DNA of 64,000 nucleotides, taken from positions 1 through 64,000 of the forward strand of contig CAMNRM010000006.1 of NCBI GenBank assembly GCA_946553025.1, in the 5' to 3' direction. Each line of letters opens with the position of its first letter. Within the stretch, counting starts at the first letter, position 1. Below, in pieces: positions 18,396-27,846 of the stretch. Made by a program: the position numbers and the translations under genes. The notes beneath the pieces are model-generated. The model was given only the letters and a program-made list of their open reading frames with translations. It had not been told where the DNA came from and searched no databases. The stretch is from an uncultured Clostridium sp. (lineage in GTDB: Bacteria > Bacillota > Clostridia > Lachnospirales > Lachnospiraceae).

Positions 18396-20924
18396 ATGGA
18401 AGATAGAATTATACTTCATGCGAATATAAAGCGCCATCGGGGGACAATGGCGGGGATTATCCTTTTGACTGCGGCAGTATCCTTTGCGCTTGCGGCAGTG
18501 CTGACCCTCTGGATAAATTCTCAAATGTATATTCGATCGGAGATTAAACGTGCAGGTTACGGCGCATTAACGATGTGGGTGTCTGGGGTGCCGGAAACGG
18601 AAGCTGCCAGGCAAAAGAAAAATTCCGGTGCAGCAATGCTTTCTCAGGAGATGGAGGCGCTTCCCCAAGTGGAGCGGGTATCGGCCCAGACCGTGATTTT
18701 TGCTGATTATGAGATAAATGGGAAGGAATCCGACAGTGAAGGACAGTTGATTTTTTATGAAGCAGGCAAGGCTGACGTTCAGGACATAAGGATAGGCAAA
18801 GTGAAAGAAGGTAATGTTCAGAACCCGGATGCAGGCAAAGCGGAAAATAGCCGCTATCGTTTTTTTACGGATAATTTAGACGGCTATCAGAAAGATGCCC
18901 CCATGAATTTGCCAGGAGAAGTTTATGTATCCCCTTCGATGATTTCCATGTTTGATGCAAAAATAGGTGACAGCATTATCTTTCCCATGGCCCGGGGAGG
19001 GAAGAAAAAGGAATTTCGGATAAAAGGTTATTATGAGGACCCGTTTATGGGAAGCTCCATGATTGGGATGAAAGGATTTTTAGTCTGTGCGGAAGATATG
19101 CAGGCTATGCAGGAACAGATCCGAAGTGCCGGAATTGATGCGCTGGCAAGGGATGGGGCGATGCTGCATATTTTTCCTGAAGCGGAGGGCTCTGCTAAAG
19201 AAAAGGCATTTTTCCAAAGTACAGAAACCAAAGACAGAAAAAACGAAATTACGGCGTCCGCGTTAAGCACGGTTTTAGCAGAAAAGACAGGAGTTTCCCC
19301 GTTTTTGGAATTTGCGCACAGTGAAAATGCCATTGCCGGGTTTATGCTGGTGCTGCAGACGGCGTATTGCGGATTGTTTCTGGCCTTTGTGCTGGTATTG
19401 CTTGTGGTTGTGCTGGTTGTTCTGCGTCACAGCATTGGCGGGAACATCGAACTGGAATGGAAGGAACTGGGAATTTATAAAACCATGGGATTTACTGCCG
19501 GAAAGCTTCGCCGGATGATGGCTGTCCAGTATTTATCGGGAATTGTTTTCGGGATGCTGGCAGGGATTTTTGCGGCCGCAGGGCTGGGCGGATTTTTAGG
19601 GCGGGCGACGCTTTATGCCACGGGAATCCTGATACCGGGACAATTGCCGCTAAAGCAATGTCTTCTGGTTTATCTGTGGATGGTATTGCTGCTTTTCTGG
19701 TTTATCTGGAGAAAAACGAGGGCGATTGGAAGAGTATCGCCCATGGAAGCCATACGGGGAGAGATGAGAAGCGTAAGAAGCCGGGATATTAAGGGAAAAC
19801 GAAGCCTTCCCGTCATCCATGGAAATGCCCTGCTGGCTTCGCTTGCCCTCAGGCAGCTTGTGTCCGGGCGGCGCAGGTATTTTGCAGCGGGAATGACAGC
19901 AATGTTTCTGGTGTTTATTGCCTCGCTTACCGGTCGGATGAATACCTGGCTGGGGGCGGACGGCAAGGGGATGATGGATGCGTTTAACCCGGCAGACCAT
20001 GATCTGGGCATACAGGCATTGGGGAGAGTTCCGCTTTCCGAGATGGTGGATCTGGCGGCTTCGTTTACTAAAATTACAGATCAGTACGCGCTGGCGATGC
20101 CCAATGTAACTGTAGAAGGAAGTGTCTATACGGCTAATGTTATCACTGAGCCCGGGCGTTTTCACATCCTTTTCGGGAAGACTGCGGCAAAGAAAGACGA
20201 GATTGTCATAACGGAAACCGTGGCAAAAGACTTAGGGGTGGCTGTGGGGGAATCGGTAAGGATTCAGGGAAATCAGGGAAGTACTACCTACCGCATTTCC
20301 GGCATTTACCAGTGTGCCAATGCCATGGGTGCCAATATCGGCATGAACCGGGAAGGCTATCTTTTGATTGGCGGGGACGATGAAAGGCTCTGGTGTTCTC
20401 ATCTCTTCCTTGAAGATGCATCAAAAAAGGCCGAAATCCGGGAAGCACTGGAGAAGAGATACGGCGGTGATGTCCATGTCCATGAAAACTCCTGGCCAGG
20501 GCTTCTTGGGATTATTGCGGCAATGAAAATACTTCTGGCGCTTTTGTCGGTTGGAATAATGCTTTTTATCGCTGTCGTTACCGGAATGACCGCGGGCAAG
20601 GTATTGCGGGCGGAGCAGAGGGAACTTGGCATATTAAAAGCCATTGGTTTTTCCGAAGAGAAGCTGCGGCTGGTATTTGCCCTGCGCTTTATCTTTGCTG
20701 CGGGGGCGGGGGCGGTTTTGGGTCTGGGAATGGCGGCCGCATTAACCGATCCTCTGGTGGGTGCCGTGATGCGGCTTGCAGGAATCAGCGATTTTGCCTC
20801 CCATATGACTATAGAAAACGGGCTGCTAATCTGGGCGGCGGTGGTTGCCTTATTCGGCGGCTTTGCCTGGATATTTTCCGGGAAAATCCGAAGGGTGGAG
20901 CTGGCGGTGCTGGTGGCGGAATAA
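18396..20924 (+). CDS. FtsX-like ABC transporter permease
   Basis: Two FtsX-type TM modules (ELEWKELGIYKTMGFTAGKLRRM; LRAEQRELGILKAIGFSEEKLRLVF). Confidence 0.9.
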   Translation: MEDRIILHANIKRHRGTMAGIILLTAAVSFALAAVLTLWINSQMYIRSEIKRAGYGALTMWVSGVPETEAARQKKNSGAAMLSQEMEALPQVERVSAQTVIFADYEINGKESDSEGQLIFYEAGKADVQDIRIGKVKEGNVQNPDAGKAENSRYRFFTDNLDGYQKDAPMNLPGEVYVSPSMISMFDAKIGDSIIFPMARGGKKKEFRIKGYYEDPFMGSSMIGMKGFLVCAEDMQAMQEQIRSAGIDALARDGAMLHIFPEAEGSAKEKAFFQSTETKDRKNEITASALSTVLAEKTGVSPFLEFAHSENAIAGFMLVLQTAYCGLFLAFVLVLLVVVLVVLRHSIGGNIELEWKELGIYKTMGFTAGKLRRMMAVQYLSGIVFGMLAGIFAAAGLGGFLGRATLYATGILIPGQLPLKQCLLVYLWMVLLLFWFIWRKTRAIGRVSPMEAIRGEMRSVRSRDIKGKRSLPVIHGNALLASLALRQLVSGRRRYFAAGMTAMFLVFIASLTGRMNTWLGADGKGMMDAFNPADHDLGIQALGRVPLSEMVDLAASFTKITDQYALAMPNVTVEGSVYTANVITEPGRFHILFGKTAAKKDEIVITETVAKDLGVAVGESVRIQGNQGSTTYRISGIYQCANAMGANIGMNREGYLLIGGDDERLWCSHLFLEDASKKAEIREALEKRYGGDVHVHENSWPGLLGIIAAMKILLALLSVGIMLFIAVVTGMTAGKVLRAEQRELGILKAIGFSEEKLRLVFALRFIFAAGAGAVLGLGMAAALTDPLVGAVMRLAGISDFASHMTIENGLLIWAAVVALFGGFAWIFSGKIRRVELAVLVAE

Positions 20925-20986
20925 AAATCTATAAACAAAAAGCGGAAGAAAACTTGCATAAAGAAAATTTGTGTTAAAAAAAAATC

Positions 20987-21658
20987 ATGAAAATCATAAA
21001 AAGCAGAAAGGAATTAATCATGAAAACAAAAAAAGAGAACAAAATGCAGAAAAAAACAGGAAGATTGGTTTTAACTATGCTGGCGCTGGGAACTTTAGTT
21101 TCCGCAGGGGTAACAGGATGCAGTAAGGCAGCAGCGCAGAATCCGCAGTCGGGCGGTACGCAGCAGATAAGCACAGAAGAAAGCCAGGCAGACGGTAACT
21201 CCAGTAATTTTTCGGGAGTGGGAAGCGGAGAGGAAAGTTCTGGAAATGAAGAATCTGCCGGAGAACTGAGCGTTTCGTTCGGTGATAACGGCGAAGCATT
21301 CACCCTGCATTTATACGATAATGATACGGCGAAAGCCATTGCAAGGCATGTGGGGACAGCCGAGTGGCGTCTTCCGATTTATCACTATGATGACTATGAA
21401 GGTTGGGAATATATGCAGTATTATGATATTCCCAGCCGCTATGAAATTCCGTCGCTGCCGGAAACGGTGACCAGTGTTAAAGCGGGTGAGGTGTATTATT
21501 CTGACCCTAACCGTATCGTGCTGTTTTACCAGGATGCCGAAATGCAGGGAGAATACAGCCGTGTAGGTTATTTTGATGCTTCCGAAGCCTTTGTTTCTGC
21601 CGTGGAGAATAATCCGGTGCTTGAGGGCTGGGGGAATAAGATTGTGGTTATCCGGTGA
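20987..21658 (+). CDS. Lipoprotein with cyclophilin-like fold domain
   Basis: Lipobox SAGVTGCS; FTLHLYDNDTAKAIARHV...AGEVYYSDPNRIVLFYQDAEM...YSRVGYFD. Confidence 0.65.
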   Translation: MKIIKSRKELIMKTKKENKMQKKTGRLVLTMLALGTLVSAGVTGCSKAAAQNPQSGGTQQISTEESQADGNSSNFSGVGSGEESSGNEESAGELSVSFGDNGEAFTLHLYDNDTAKAIARHVGTAEWRLPIYHYDDYEGWEYMQYYDIPSRYEIPSLPETVTSVKAGEVYYSDPNRIVLFYQDAEMQGEYSRVGYFDASEAFVSAVENNPVLEGWGNKIVVIR

Positions 21659-21740
21659 TTTTGGCAGGATATTGGGCAAAACAGGAGCAAGCCTGCATTA
21701 GCCCAAGCTAAATTCAGAAGGAAGAAAGGAAGGGAACACC

Positions 21741-21962
21741 ATGAAAAAGCGGGAAGAAGCAGTAATTCAAAATCTTAAAGATGCTGGCTGTGACAGCGAC
21801 ACTATAGCCTGCTTTATGCTTTATTTTGAAGCGGGCGAGATAAAAAAGGAGCAGCAGTTATTGTCCAGACACCGAAGGAATCTTTTAGACGCCCTGCATA
21901 TGTGCCAGAAACAGATAGATTGTCTGGATTATCTGTCCTGGCAGATTGAAGGCAGGGCGTGA
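21741..21962 (+). CDS. Small conserved-type helical protein, function unknown
   Basis: 73-aa ORF with GGAAGG-like SD; ALHMCQKQIDCLDYLSWQIE helix. Confidence 0.55.
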   Translation: MKKREEAVIQNLKDAGCDSDTIACFMLYFEAGEIKKEQQLLSRHRRNLLDALHMCQKQIDCLDYLSWQIEGRA

Positions 21963-22026
21963 AGGGATAAGGAGGAGGGATGTGCAACAGGAAAGAGGGA
22001 AGAGCAGAGGGTAAATTCCGGAGAGT

Positions 22027-23637
22027 TTAGAAGGCGGGGGAATCCATCTCCCTCATCCTTTTCATGCAAATCCAGTAGTTTTTCTCGCTTGCATAACGTG
22101 CACTGTTTATTCTTATTTCCAGATCATCGATTTCCCTTTTCCAGTCCGCCCGGACGATGCCTTTTTGCAGGCAGCGCCGGGCTTCTTTTTGTTGTTCTTC
22201 CCCTTGCTTTTCGTTCCCTCGTTGTTTTTCCCTTCGTTTTTCTTCCCTGTGCTTTTCTGACTGCAGGCGTTCAAGCAGCCGTTCGGCTTTTTCCTGGTAT
22301 TCTTTGCAGGAAAATTCTCCGGTGTCCGGATGGTATTTAAGGTCAAAAAGCCGGATATCCTTGCTGTCCGGTAAAAATACGTTATCCTCGGCGCTTTCTT
22401 CGATGTGCAGGTAGTACAGTGACGCCCGTTCCTTTCCTTCGTTTTTCCGAATAATTCTTCCCAGCCGCTGTATTCGCTGCCGCTGTGCGGATGTGCTTGA
22501 TAAAATAATACCGACTGCCGCATCCGGGACATCTACACCTTCATCCATAGCCTTGCAGGAAACAAGGATACGGAGATCTCCTGCGCGGAAGCGTTCCAGG
22601 GTGTTTTTATTGGCCTGTGCTCCCATCTGTGAGTGGATTCTGCCCACCCGCTGCGGATACTTCCGGTGCAGAAGATGGTAGAGTTCATCCGCTTGGGCAA
22701 TGCGTTCGCCAAAAATGATAATTTTCTCTCCGGGTTCAAGGCGGCTAATCAGTGCGCACACACAGGAAAGCCGCGAGGATGCCAGGCAGATCAGACTTTT
22801 TCTCTGATAGGTAAGCGCCATATAAGAAGCAGCCATATCGGCAATTCTTAAATTTTTACCGGCAGAAAGCTCACGAAGCAGGGTAAAGCGCTCAGTTTGG
22901 GTAATATGGCGCAGCTCTGGGCAAAGCTTTAAGAGATTGCTGTAGATACGGTTCATTTTATCGGTAAGATCGTTATAGTCCATTTGTTCTTTCCAGGTAA
23001 AGGGCAGGGCGATGTGGAAGATATCGTAGGGGCACACGGTCTGCAGCGCCAGGGCTTTTTCCATCCCGTAGCTGTAGATTTTTTTGCCAAGAACCGAACA
23101 AAGGTAGTGCCCCTCCTCCCCGGCAGGAAGCGTTGCGGAAAGGCCAAGGGAGAAAAAATGCCGGGAATAAGGCTTGCTCCGGGGCAGAAATTCAAAAATC
23201 AGCCGATTCTGTCCGCTTTGATAATGATGACATTCGTCGGCAATCAGAAGAATTGTTTCGCCTTTTTGCAGTTCGCTTAAAATCTGGCGAGCAAGTTCGT
23301 AGCGGGCGGAATTGATGACATAAATCATATAGGGGCAGTCCGTCCGATCTTTAAAGCCGCCGCCGCGAAGGCCGATTTTTTGTGCCGGGAGCGCCGCGGC
23401 AATGCGGAATTCTTTGACAGCTCGTTCCCACTGCCGCATTAAGGCTGATGTGGGTACGACGATTTTTACCTTTAATTTCTTCCCGGATTTAGCGAGTTTA
23501 TTTTCCAGTCTGCGGGCGGCTTCCAGCGCCAAAAGAGTCTTTCCGGAGCCGGTGACTGCCTGTACGATGCCCCGGCAGCGGTTATTAAACCACGCAGACA
23601 AACATTCTTCCTGCCATAGATAAAGGGGAGTGTTCAT
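22027..23637 (-). CDS. SF2 DEAD/DEAH helicase (XPB/SSL2-like)
   Basis: TGSGKTLLALEAA, IADECHHYQS, GLSATLPAG, IQRLGRIIRKNEGK. Confidence 0.9.
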   Translation of the reverse strand: MNTPLYLWQEECLSAWFNNRCRGIVQAVTGSGKTLLALEAARRLENKLAKSGKKLKVKIVVPTSALMRQWERAVKEFRIAAALPAQKIGLRGGGFKDRTDCPYMIYVINSARYELARQILSELQKGETILLIADECHHYQSGQNRLIFEFLPRSKPYSRHFFSLGLSATLPAGEEGHYLCSVLGKKIYSYGMEKALALQTVCPYDIFHIALPFTWKEQMDYNDLTDKMNRIYSNLLKLCPELRHITQTERFTLLRELSAGKNLRIADMAASYMALTYQRKSLICLASSRLSCVCALISRLEPGEKIIIFGERIAQADELYHLLHRKYPQRVGRIHSQMGAQANKNTLERFRAGDLRILVSCKAMDEGVDVPDAAVGIILSSTSAQRQRIQRLGRIIRKNEGKERASLYYLHIEESAEDNVFLPDSKDIRLFDLKYHPDTGEFSCKEYQEKAERLLERLQSEKHREEKRREKQRGNEKQGEEQQKEARRCLQKGIVRADWKREIDDLEIRINSARYASEKNYWICMKRMREMDSPAF

Positions 23638-23788
23638 GGTTTCCTTTCCTTAATATTCATAAGTCGCAGGACGGCAGTACGGAGGGCCGTCTGGCGGTTC
23701 GTACAAGCCGTTAATTGTTGGTTTTAGGGATTATAACATATTTCGGCGGTTCATGAAAACAATTTCTGATAAATGATTCTCCAAATGA

Positions 23789-23817
23789 TTGAATTTTTGG
23801 AAGATTTACTATATACT
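23789..23817 (+). promoter_or_regulatory. Sigma-A-type promoter of the DUF2791 operon
   Basis: TTGAAT-17-TATACT, 57 nt upstream of CDS. Confidence 0.6.
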
Positions 23818-23874
23818 TTCAATAGTTTACACAGTAAAAGGTTAAAGGCGCAAAGGTAAAGAACGGAGGATTGT

Positions 23875-24660
23875 ATGAATTACGAAGATTTATATGAGGA
23901 ATTAAAAGGGAAGGAAAAACTGGTAAAGGACGGGCTTTCTTCTCTGCAAAAGTACATAAAACTTATTTCCCGGGAGAATGAAGGCGGGGACGTGAAGGGG
24001 CTTTTGCGGGACTTGGACGGGATGGCGGATGCCGCGGATACGATGATTAAGACGCTGGAATCCATGCTTGAACGGGTAAATGCATTTGATACAAAAGAGT
24101 ATTTTGAGCAGGGGGATTTTGTCCGTCAGATGCTTGATGCCTGCAAGGAAAAGGGGATTGATGTGCAGGGCGAATTTCCGGTGTTTGAGATGTTTCCTTA
24201 CCGGGTAAAGATTGATGCGGAAAATCAGGATGTTTACCTGGATCGGAAGAAGGTTTCGTGTATGCGCCCGAAGAGTTTCGTGGAAACCGTCTATAAGGGC
24301 CAGGAAAAATTAAATAAAGCCAATTTTAATGCGCTTACCTTTGCCAATGAACTTGAGGAAGCCTATGACCTTGCGGTATTAAAGCTGAAAAAGCATCCGG
24401 GAGCCGATATTTACCTGAACAGTTTGTATAAATTTTTAGCGCCGATGAGCCGTTTCCGCAAAGATTACGATCAGCAGAGTTTTGCCTTTGATCTGGCAAG
24501 GCTGTATTGTTCGGATGTGGAAGCTGCAAAGGACGGAAGAAAGTTCCAGTTTGGTCCCAGCAGGATTAGCGGGCGGTCTATACGTATTTTAGATAAAGAC
24601 GGGGTTGAGCGGTACCTTGCAACCATTCGTTTCTTTGAAGATGAAAGTGAAGAGAAATGA
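23875..24660 (+). CDS. Hypothetical protein, first gene of the BrxD-like ATPase operon
   Basis: 261-aa ORF with SD, coiled-coil N-terminal region. Confidence 0.75.
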   Translation: MNYEDLYEELKGKEKLVKDGLSSLQKYIKLISRENEGGDVKGLLRDLDGMADAADTMIKTLESMLERVNAFDTKEYFEQGDFVRQMLDACKEKGIDVQGEFPVFEMFPYRVKIDAENQDVYLDRKKVSCMRPKSFVETVYKGQEKLNKANFNALTFANELEEAYDLAVLKLKKHPGADIYLNSLYKFLAPMSRFRKDYDQQSFAFDLARLYCSDVEAAKDGRKFQFGPSRISGRSIRILDKDGVERYLATIRFFEDESEEK

Positions 24661-24752
24661 ACCGCTGAAGATAAAAGTGAAATCCGTACATTGTCCGGTC
24701 AGTGATGTGCAAAGCAATGTACAGGGCAGCAAGACCAAAGATGGAGGAAAAT

Positions 24753-25961
24753 ATGGGGACAGAAAATAATGAATTGCTGGACGGACAGCAATCCGATGAT
24801 GCAGGTGTTTTTGAAGAAGCCCTTGCTGACGGGATGGGCTTTCTTACCCGGTTCTGGGAAGAAAAATACCTTAAAGAATACATCCGCGACGGCGGAAGCA
24901 AGATAAAATTTATCACCGGGCGGCCGGGAAGCGGAAAGACCTATTTTCTGCGGCAGATGATAAAGCTTGCCCAGCAGGAAAATTATAAGACGGTATGGTT
25001 TTCGGCAAAGGATATCTGGATGCATGATTTTAAAGAGATTTATGTGGAAATTTTCCACCAGTGCGATATTTTAGAGTGTCTGGAGAAAATCAGCCATACA
25101 TTGATTGCAGAGATGGGATTTGATTCCCGCGATATTCCGGCAGGGATGCGCTTTATTGATTATCTTTCGCAGAACGGCATGGGGGATGCTCTGACCAAGC
25201 GGGAGATCCGCGCCCAGTTAAAGCAGATATTTCTGGACAATCCGCTGCTGGATAATAACTTTGCCCTTGCCTGCAGTATGCTGACCGGAGGTATCCTGGG
25301 CTATCCGGTTCTGGAGGCAAAAAACAGGGATATGCTTCTGGCCTGGCTGGAAGGGGATCGCATGGTCAAGCTGTCGCAGCTTCGCGCCCTGGGCTTTTTC
25401 CCGAACCGCATTACAAAATTTAATGCCCGGCACATGCTTCGATCTCTGGCAGAAATTGTCCGCCTGGGCGGGGATTCCGGGATATTTGTGACGATTGACG
25501 ATCTGGAGATGTTAATCAGCCGTTCCAGCTTAGAAGCCGTGCACTATACAAAGATGAAACGCGAAGATACCTATGAGAGCATCCGCCAGCTGATTGATGA
25601 TATTGACAGCATGAAAAATATTATGTTTGTCTATGCTTTTGACCGGGAACTGATGGACAATGAAAACGCGGGCTTAAAATCCTACCAGGCCCTGTGGATG
25701 CGGATACAGAACGAGATTGTGGGCGAACGCTTTAACCGGTTTGCCGATATGGTGGATCTGGATCGGCTGGCTGCGCAGGAGTATACGCCAAAAGTGATTA
25801 TAGAGATTTCCAAAAACCTTGCCAGCGCACAGAACCAGGTTTCCGTGCAGGCGTTAGATTACAGGAAGGCGGAAGAAATCGCAGAGATGGCACACACCGG
25901 AGCGGTGGGGATTCCCCGCTTAATTCAGATGGCAATGCAGGAGGTGAAGGAAGATGTATGA
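24753..25961 (+). CDS. P-loop ATPase, BREX BrxD/DUF2791-like (paralog 1)
   Basis: FITGRPGSGKTYFLRQM Walker A, IFVTIDDLEML Walker B, HTGAVGIPRLIQMAMQE end; GGAGG SD. Confidence 0.75.
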   Translation: MGTENNELLDGQQSDDAGVFEEALADGMGFLTRFWEEKYLKEYIRDGGSKIKFITGRPGSGKTYFLRQMIKLAQQENYKTVWFSAKDIWMHDFKEIYVEIFHQCDILECLEKISHTLIAEMGFDSRDIPAGMRFIDYLSQNGMGDALTKREIRAQLKQIFLDNPLLDNNFALACSMLTGGILGYPVLEAKNRDMLLAWLEGDRMVKLSQLRALGFFPNRITKFNARHMLRSLAEIVRLGGDSGIFVTIDDLEMLISRSSLEAVHYTKMKREDTYESIRQLIDDIDSMKNIMFVYAFDRELMDNENAGLKSYQALWMRIQNEIVGERFNRFADMVDLDRLAAQEYTPKVIIEISKNLASAQNQVSVQALDYRKAEEIAEMAHTGAVGIPRLIQMAMQEVKEDV

Positions 25962-27144
25962 TAGGGAAGCCAGGCACATTATCGAGGCTCTGCGGTCGGG
26001 GATTCCGTCCCGTGCGGTAGGGCAGTATTTTTCCGAGGCACGCCCCAGGATGATGAAGGAGATTTCCGCCCGTCTGGATATGGTGTGCAATGAGGGCAAG
26101 TCAAGCGGCATGGTTGTCTGCGGAAAGTACGGAGAGGGGAAAACCCATCTTTTAAATACCGTGTTTAATCTGGCCCATTCCAATCATATGGTGGTTTCCC
26201 TGCTTTCGCTGAGCAAGGAAACACCGATGGATAAGCTGTATTTGATTTATCAGAAAATTATCCAGAATACCTACCTTCCCATGCGGCAGCAGCCCGGTTT
26301 TATGCACGAACTTGAAAAGCTGTCCGCAAACAGCCCCATTGCCAATGAAATGCAGCTTTACGCGGCAAAGCAGTTGGAAACCGATAAGCTGTATTATCTG
26401 TTCCGGTCGTACTTAAATACCGAAGATTCCGATGAAAAGTTCTTGCTGCAGGCGGATCTGGAAGGAGATTTTGTCGCGAATGCGCCGCTGAAAAAGATTT
26501 ATCGCCGGATATTTAACCAGCCGGTCAAGTATAATGTGAACTTTACCAAGACCAAGCACTGCGGGGATTATTTTTCGTTTATGAGTCATTTATTTACGCA
26601 GATGGGCTATCACGGGTGGGTTATTTTAATTGATGAAACGGAACTGATGGGAAGGCTGGGAAAAAAGGCGAGGCTGAATGCTTACCGGAATATGGCGCGT
26701 TTCTTACTGCCGGAGCCGTCCTTAGAAGCTGTATTCAGCATCTTTGCGCTGAGCGCGTCCTATGTGGAGGATGTGATTGAGGGCAAGCGGGAACATGAAA
26801 ACCTGGAAGCGGTTTACCCGGAAGAACCGGAGCCCATAAGGACGGTGCTGGATCTTTTGGTAAAAGCCCCGCAGCTTGCACCGCTGACCAAGGAAGAAAT
26901 CCAGCAGGTACTGTATAAAATCCAGGAATTTCACGGGAAAGCTTATGCATGGACGCCGAACCTCTCCCCGGCAACCCTTCTTGGGGCCACCCAGTCCGGC
27001 GGCTATCTGCTCCGCACAAAGATTCGGGCAGCGATTGAATTTTTAGATCAGCTGTATCAGTATGGGAAGGCGGGAAAGACCGTGATTAATGAACTGGGGG
27101 AGGAAACCTTTACGGAGGATGTGCCGCTTTTGGAGGATGTGTAA
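25954..27144 (+). CDS. BREX system ATP-binding-domain protein (DUF2791/BrxD-like, paralog 2)
   Basis: EALRSGIPSRAVGQYFSEARP; VCGKYGEGKTHLL Walker A; WVILIDETELMGRL Walker B. Confidence 0.85.
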   Translation: MYDREARHIIEALRSGIPSRAVGQYFSEARPRMMKEISARLDMVCNEGKSSGMVVCGKYGEGKTHLLNTVFNLAHSNHMVVSLLSLSKETPMDKLYLIYQKIIQNTYLPMRQQPGFMHELEKLSANSPIANEMQLYAAKQLETDKLYYLFRSYLNTEDSDEKFLLQADLEGDFVANAPLKKIYRRIFNQPVKYNVNFTKTKHCGDYFSFMSHLFTQMGYHGWVILIDETELMGRLGKKARLNAYRNMARFLLPEPSLEAVFSIFALSASYVEDVIEGKREHENLEAVYPEEPEPIRTVLDLLVKAPQLAPLTKEEIQQVLYKIQEFHGKAYAWTPNLSPATLLGATQSGGYLLRTKIRAAIEFLDQLYQYGKAGKTVINELGEETFTEDVPLLEDV

Positions 27145-27258
27145 GGAGGACGGTTTGCGGGCAGGGAAGAAACGCTGTTATTGTTCGCACAGGTCTGTGT
27201 ATTTGTGGTGAATGTGTGAAAAGTGACGAAGTTTCCTGCCCAAAAACGGATAAATCTC

Positions 27259-27308
27259 TTGCATTTTATGTGTATCTATGGTAAGATAAACAAAACAAAC
27301 ATATGTTC
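27259..27308 (+). promoter_or_regulatory. Promoter with LexA-like box
   Basis: TTGCAT-17-TAAGAT (27259-27287), then AAACATATGTTC (27297-27308), one mismatch to GAAC-N4-GTTC. Confidence 0.6.
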
Positions 27309-27333
27309 TATAAGTAAAAAGTGAGGTGAGAAT

Positions 27334-27846
27334 GTGGACAGTACAACCAGGAATATGATAAATTCGCTGACCGAAGATATTTTGCAGCTGCTTCATGTCC
27401 AGACTCCGGTCGAAAACATGGATGAACTTGTCTGTTCACTGGGGGGGAGGATTGAAGAGGATATAAAGTATTCGGATGGAGCGGTCCAAAAAGAGGGAGA
27501 TGCATTTATCATATGGGTATCACCGCTTCAGGATGAGAAAAGACGCAGGTTTACGATTGCTCATGAATTGGGACATTTATTTTTGCACATGGGTTATCTG
27601 ACGAATCATGAACTGTGGGAAAAGCAGGAGAATAAGATTTATCAAAGAATAGGAAATTCTGAAAAAGAATATCAGGCGAATGAATTTGCGGCTGCGTTTT
27701 TAATGCCTAAGAAGGAATATTTCAAAGTAATGAATGAAAATCTGGATGGAAATAAGGTAATGACAAGCAAGATAGCAGAGCATTTTCATGTGTCTGTAGA
27801 GGCTGCATCTAATCGGGGAAAATTTTTGGGATATTTAAAATGGTAG
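27334..27846 (+). CDS. ImmA/IrrE family metallopeptidase
   Basis: FTIAHELGHLFLHMGY (HExxH), EYQANEFAAAFLMP; GTG start with SD. Confidence 0.9.
   Translation: MDSTTRNMINSLTEDILQLLHVQTPVENMDELVCSLGGRIEEDIKYSDGAVQKEGDAFIIWVSPLQDEKRRRFTIAHELGHLFLHMGYLTNHELWEKQENKIYQRIGNSEKEYQANEFAAAFLMPKKEYFKVMNENLDGNKVMTSKIAEHFHVSVEAASNRGKFLGYLKW

Noticed and set aside
22027-27144. Complete BREX or Shango system
   Set aside because: No PglZ, BrxC-size ATPase, methyltransferase, BrxL/Lon or TerB-like protein could be identified; only ATPase/helicase components.
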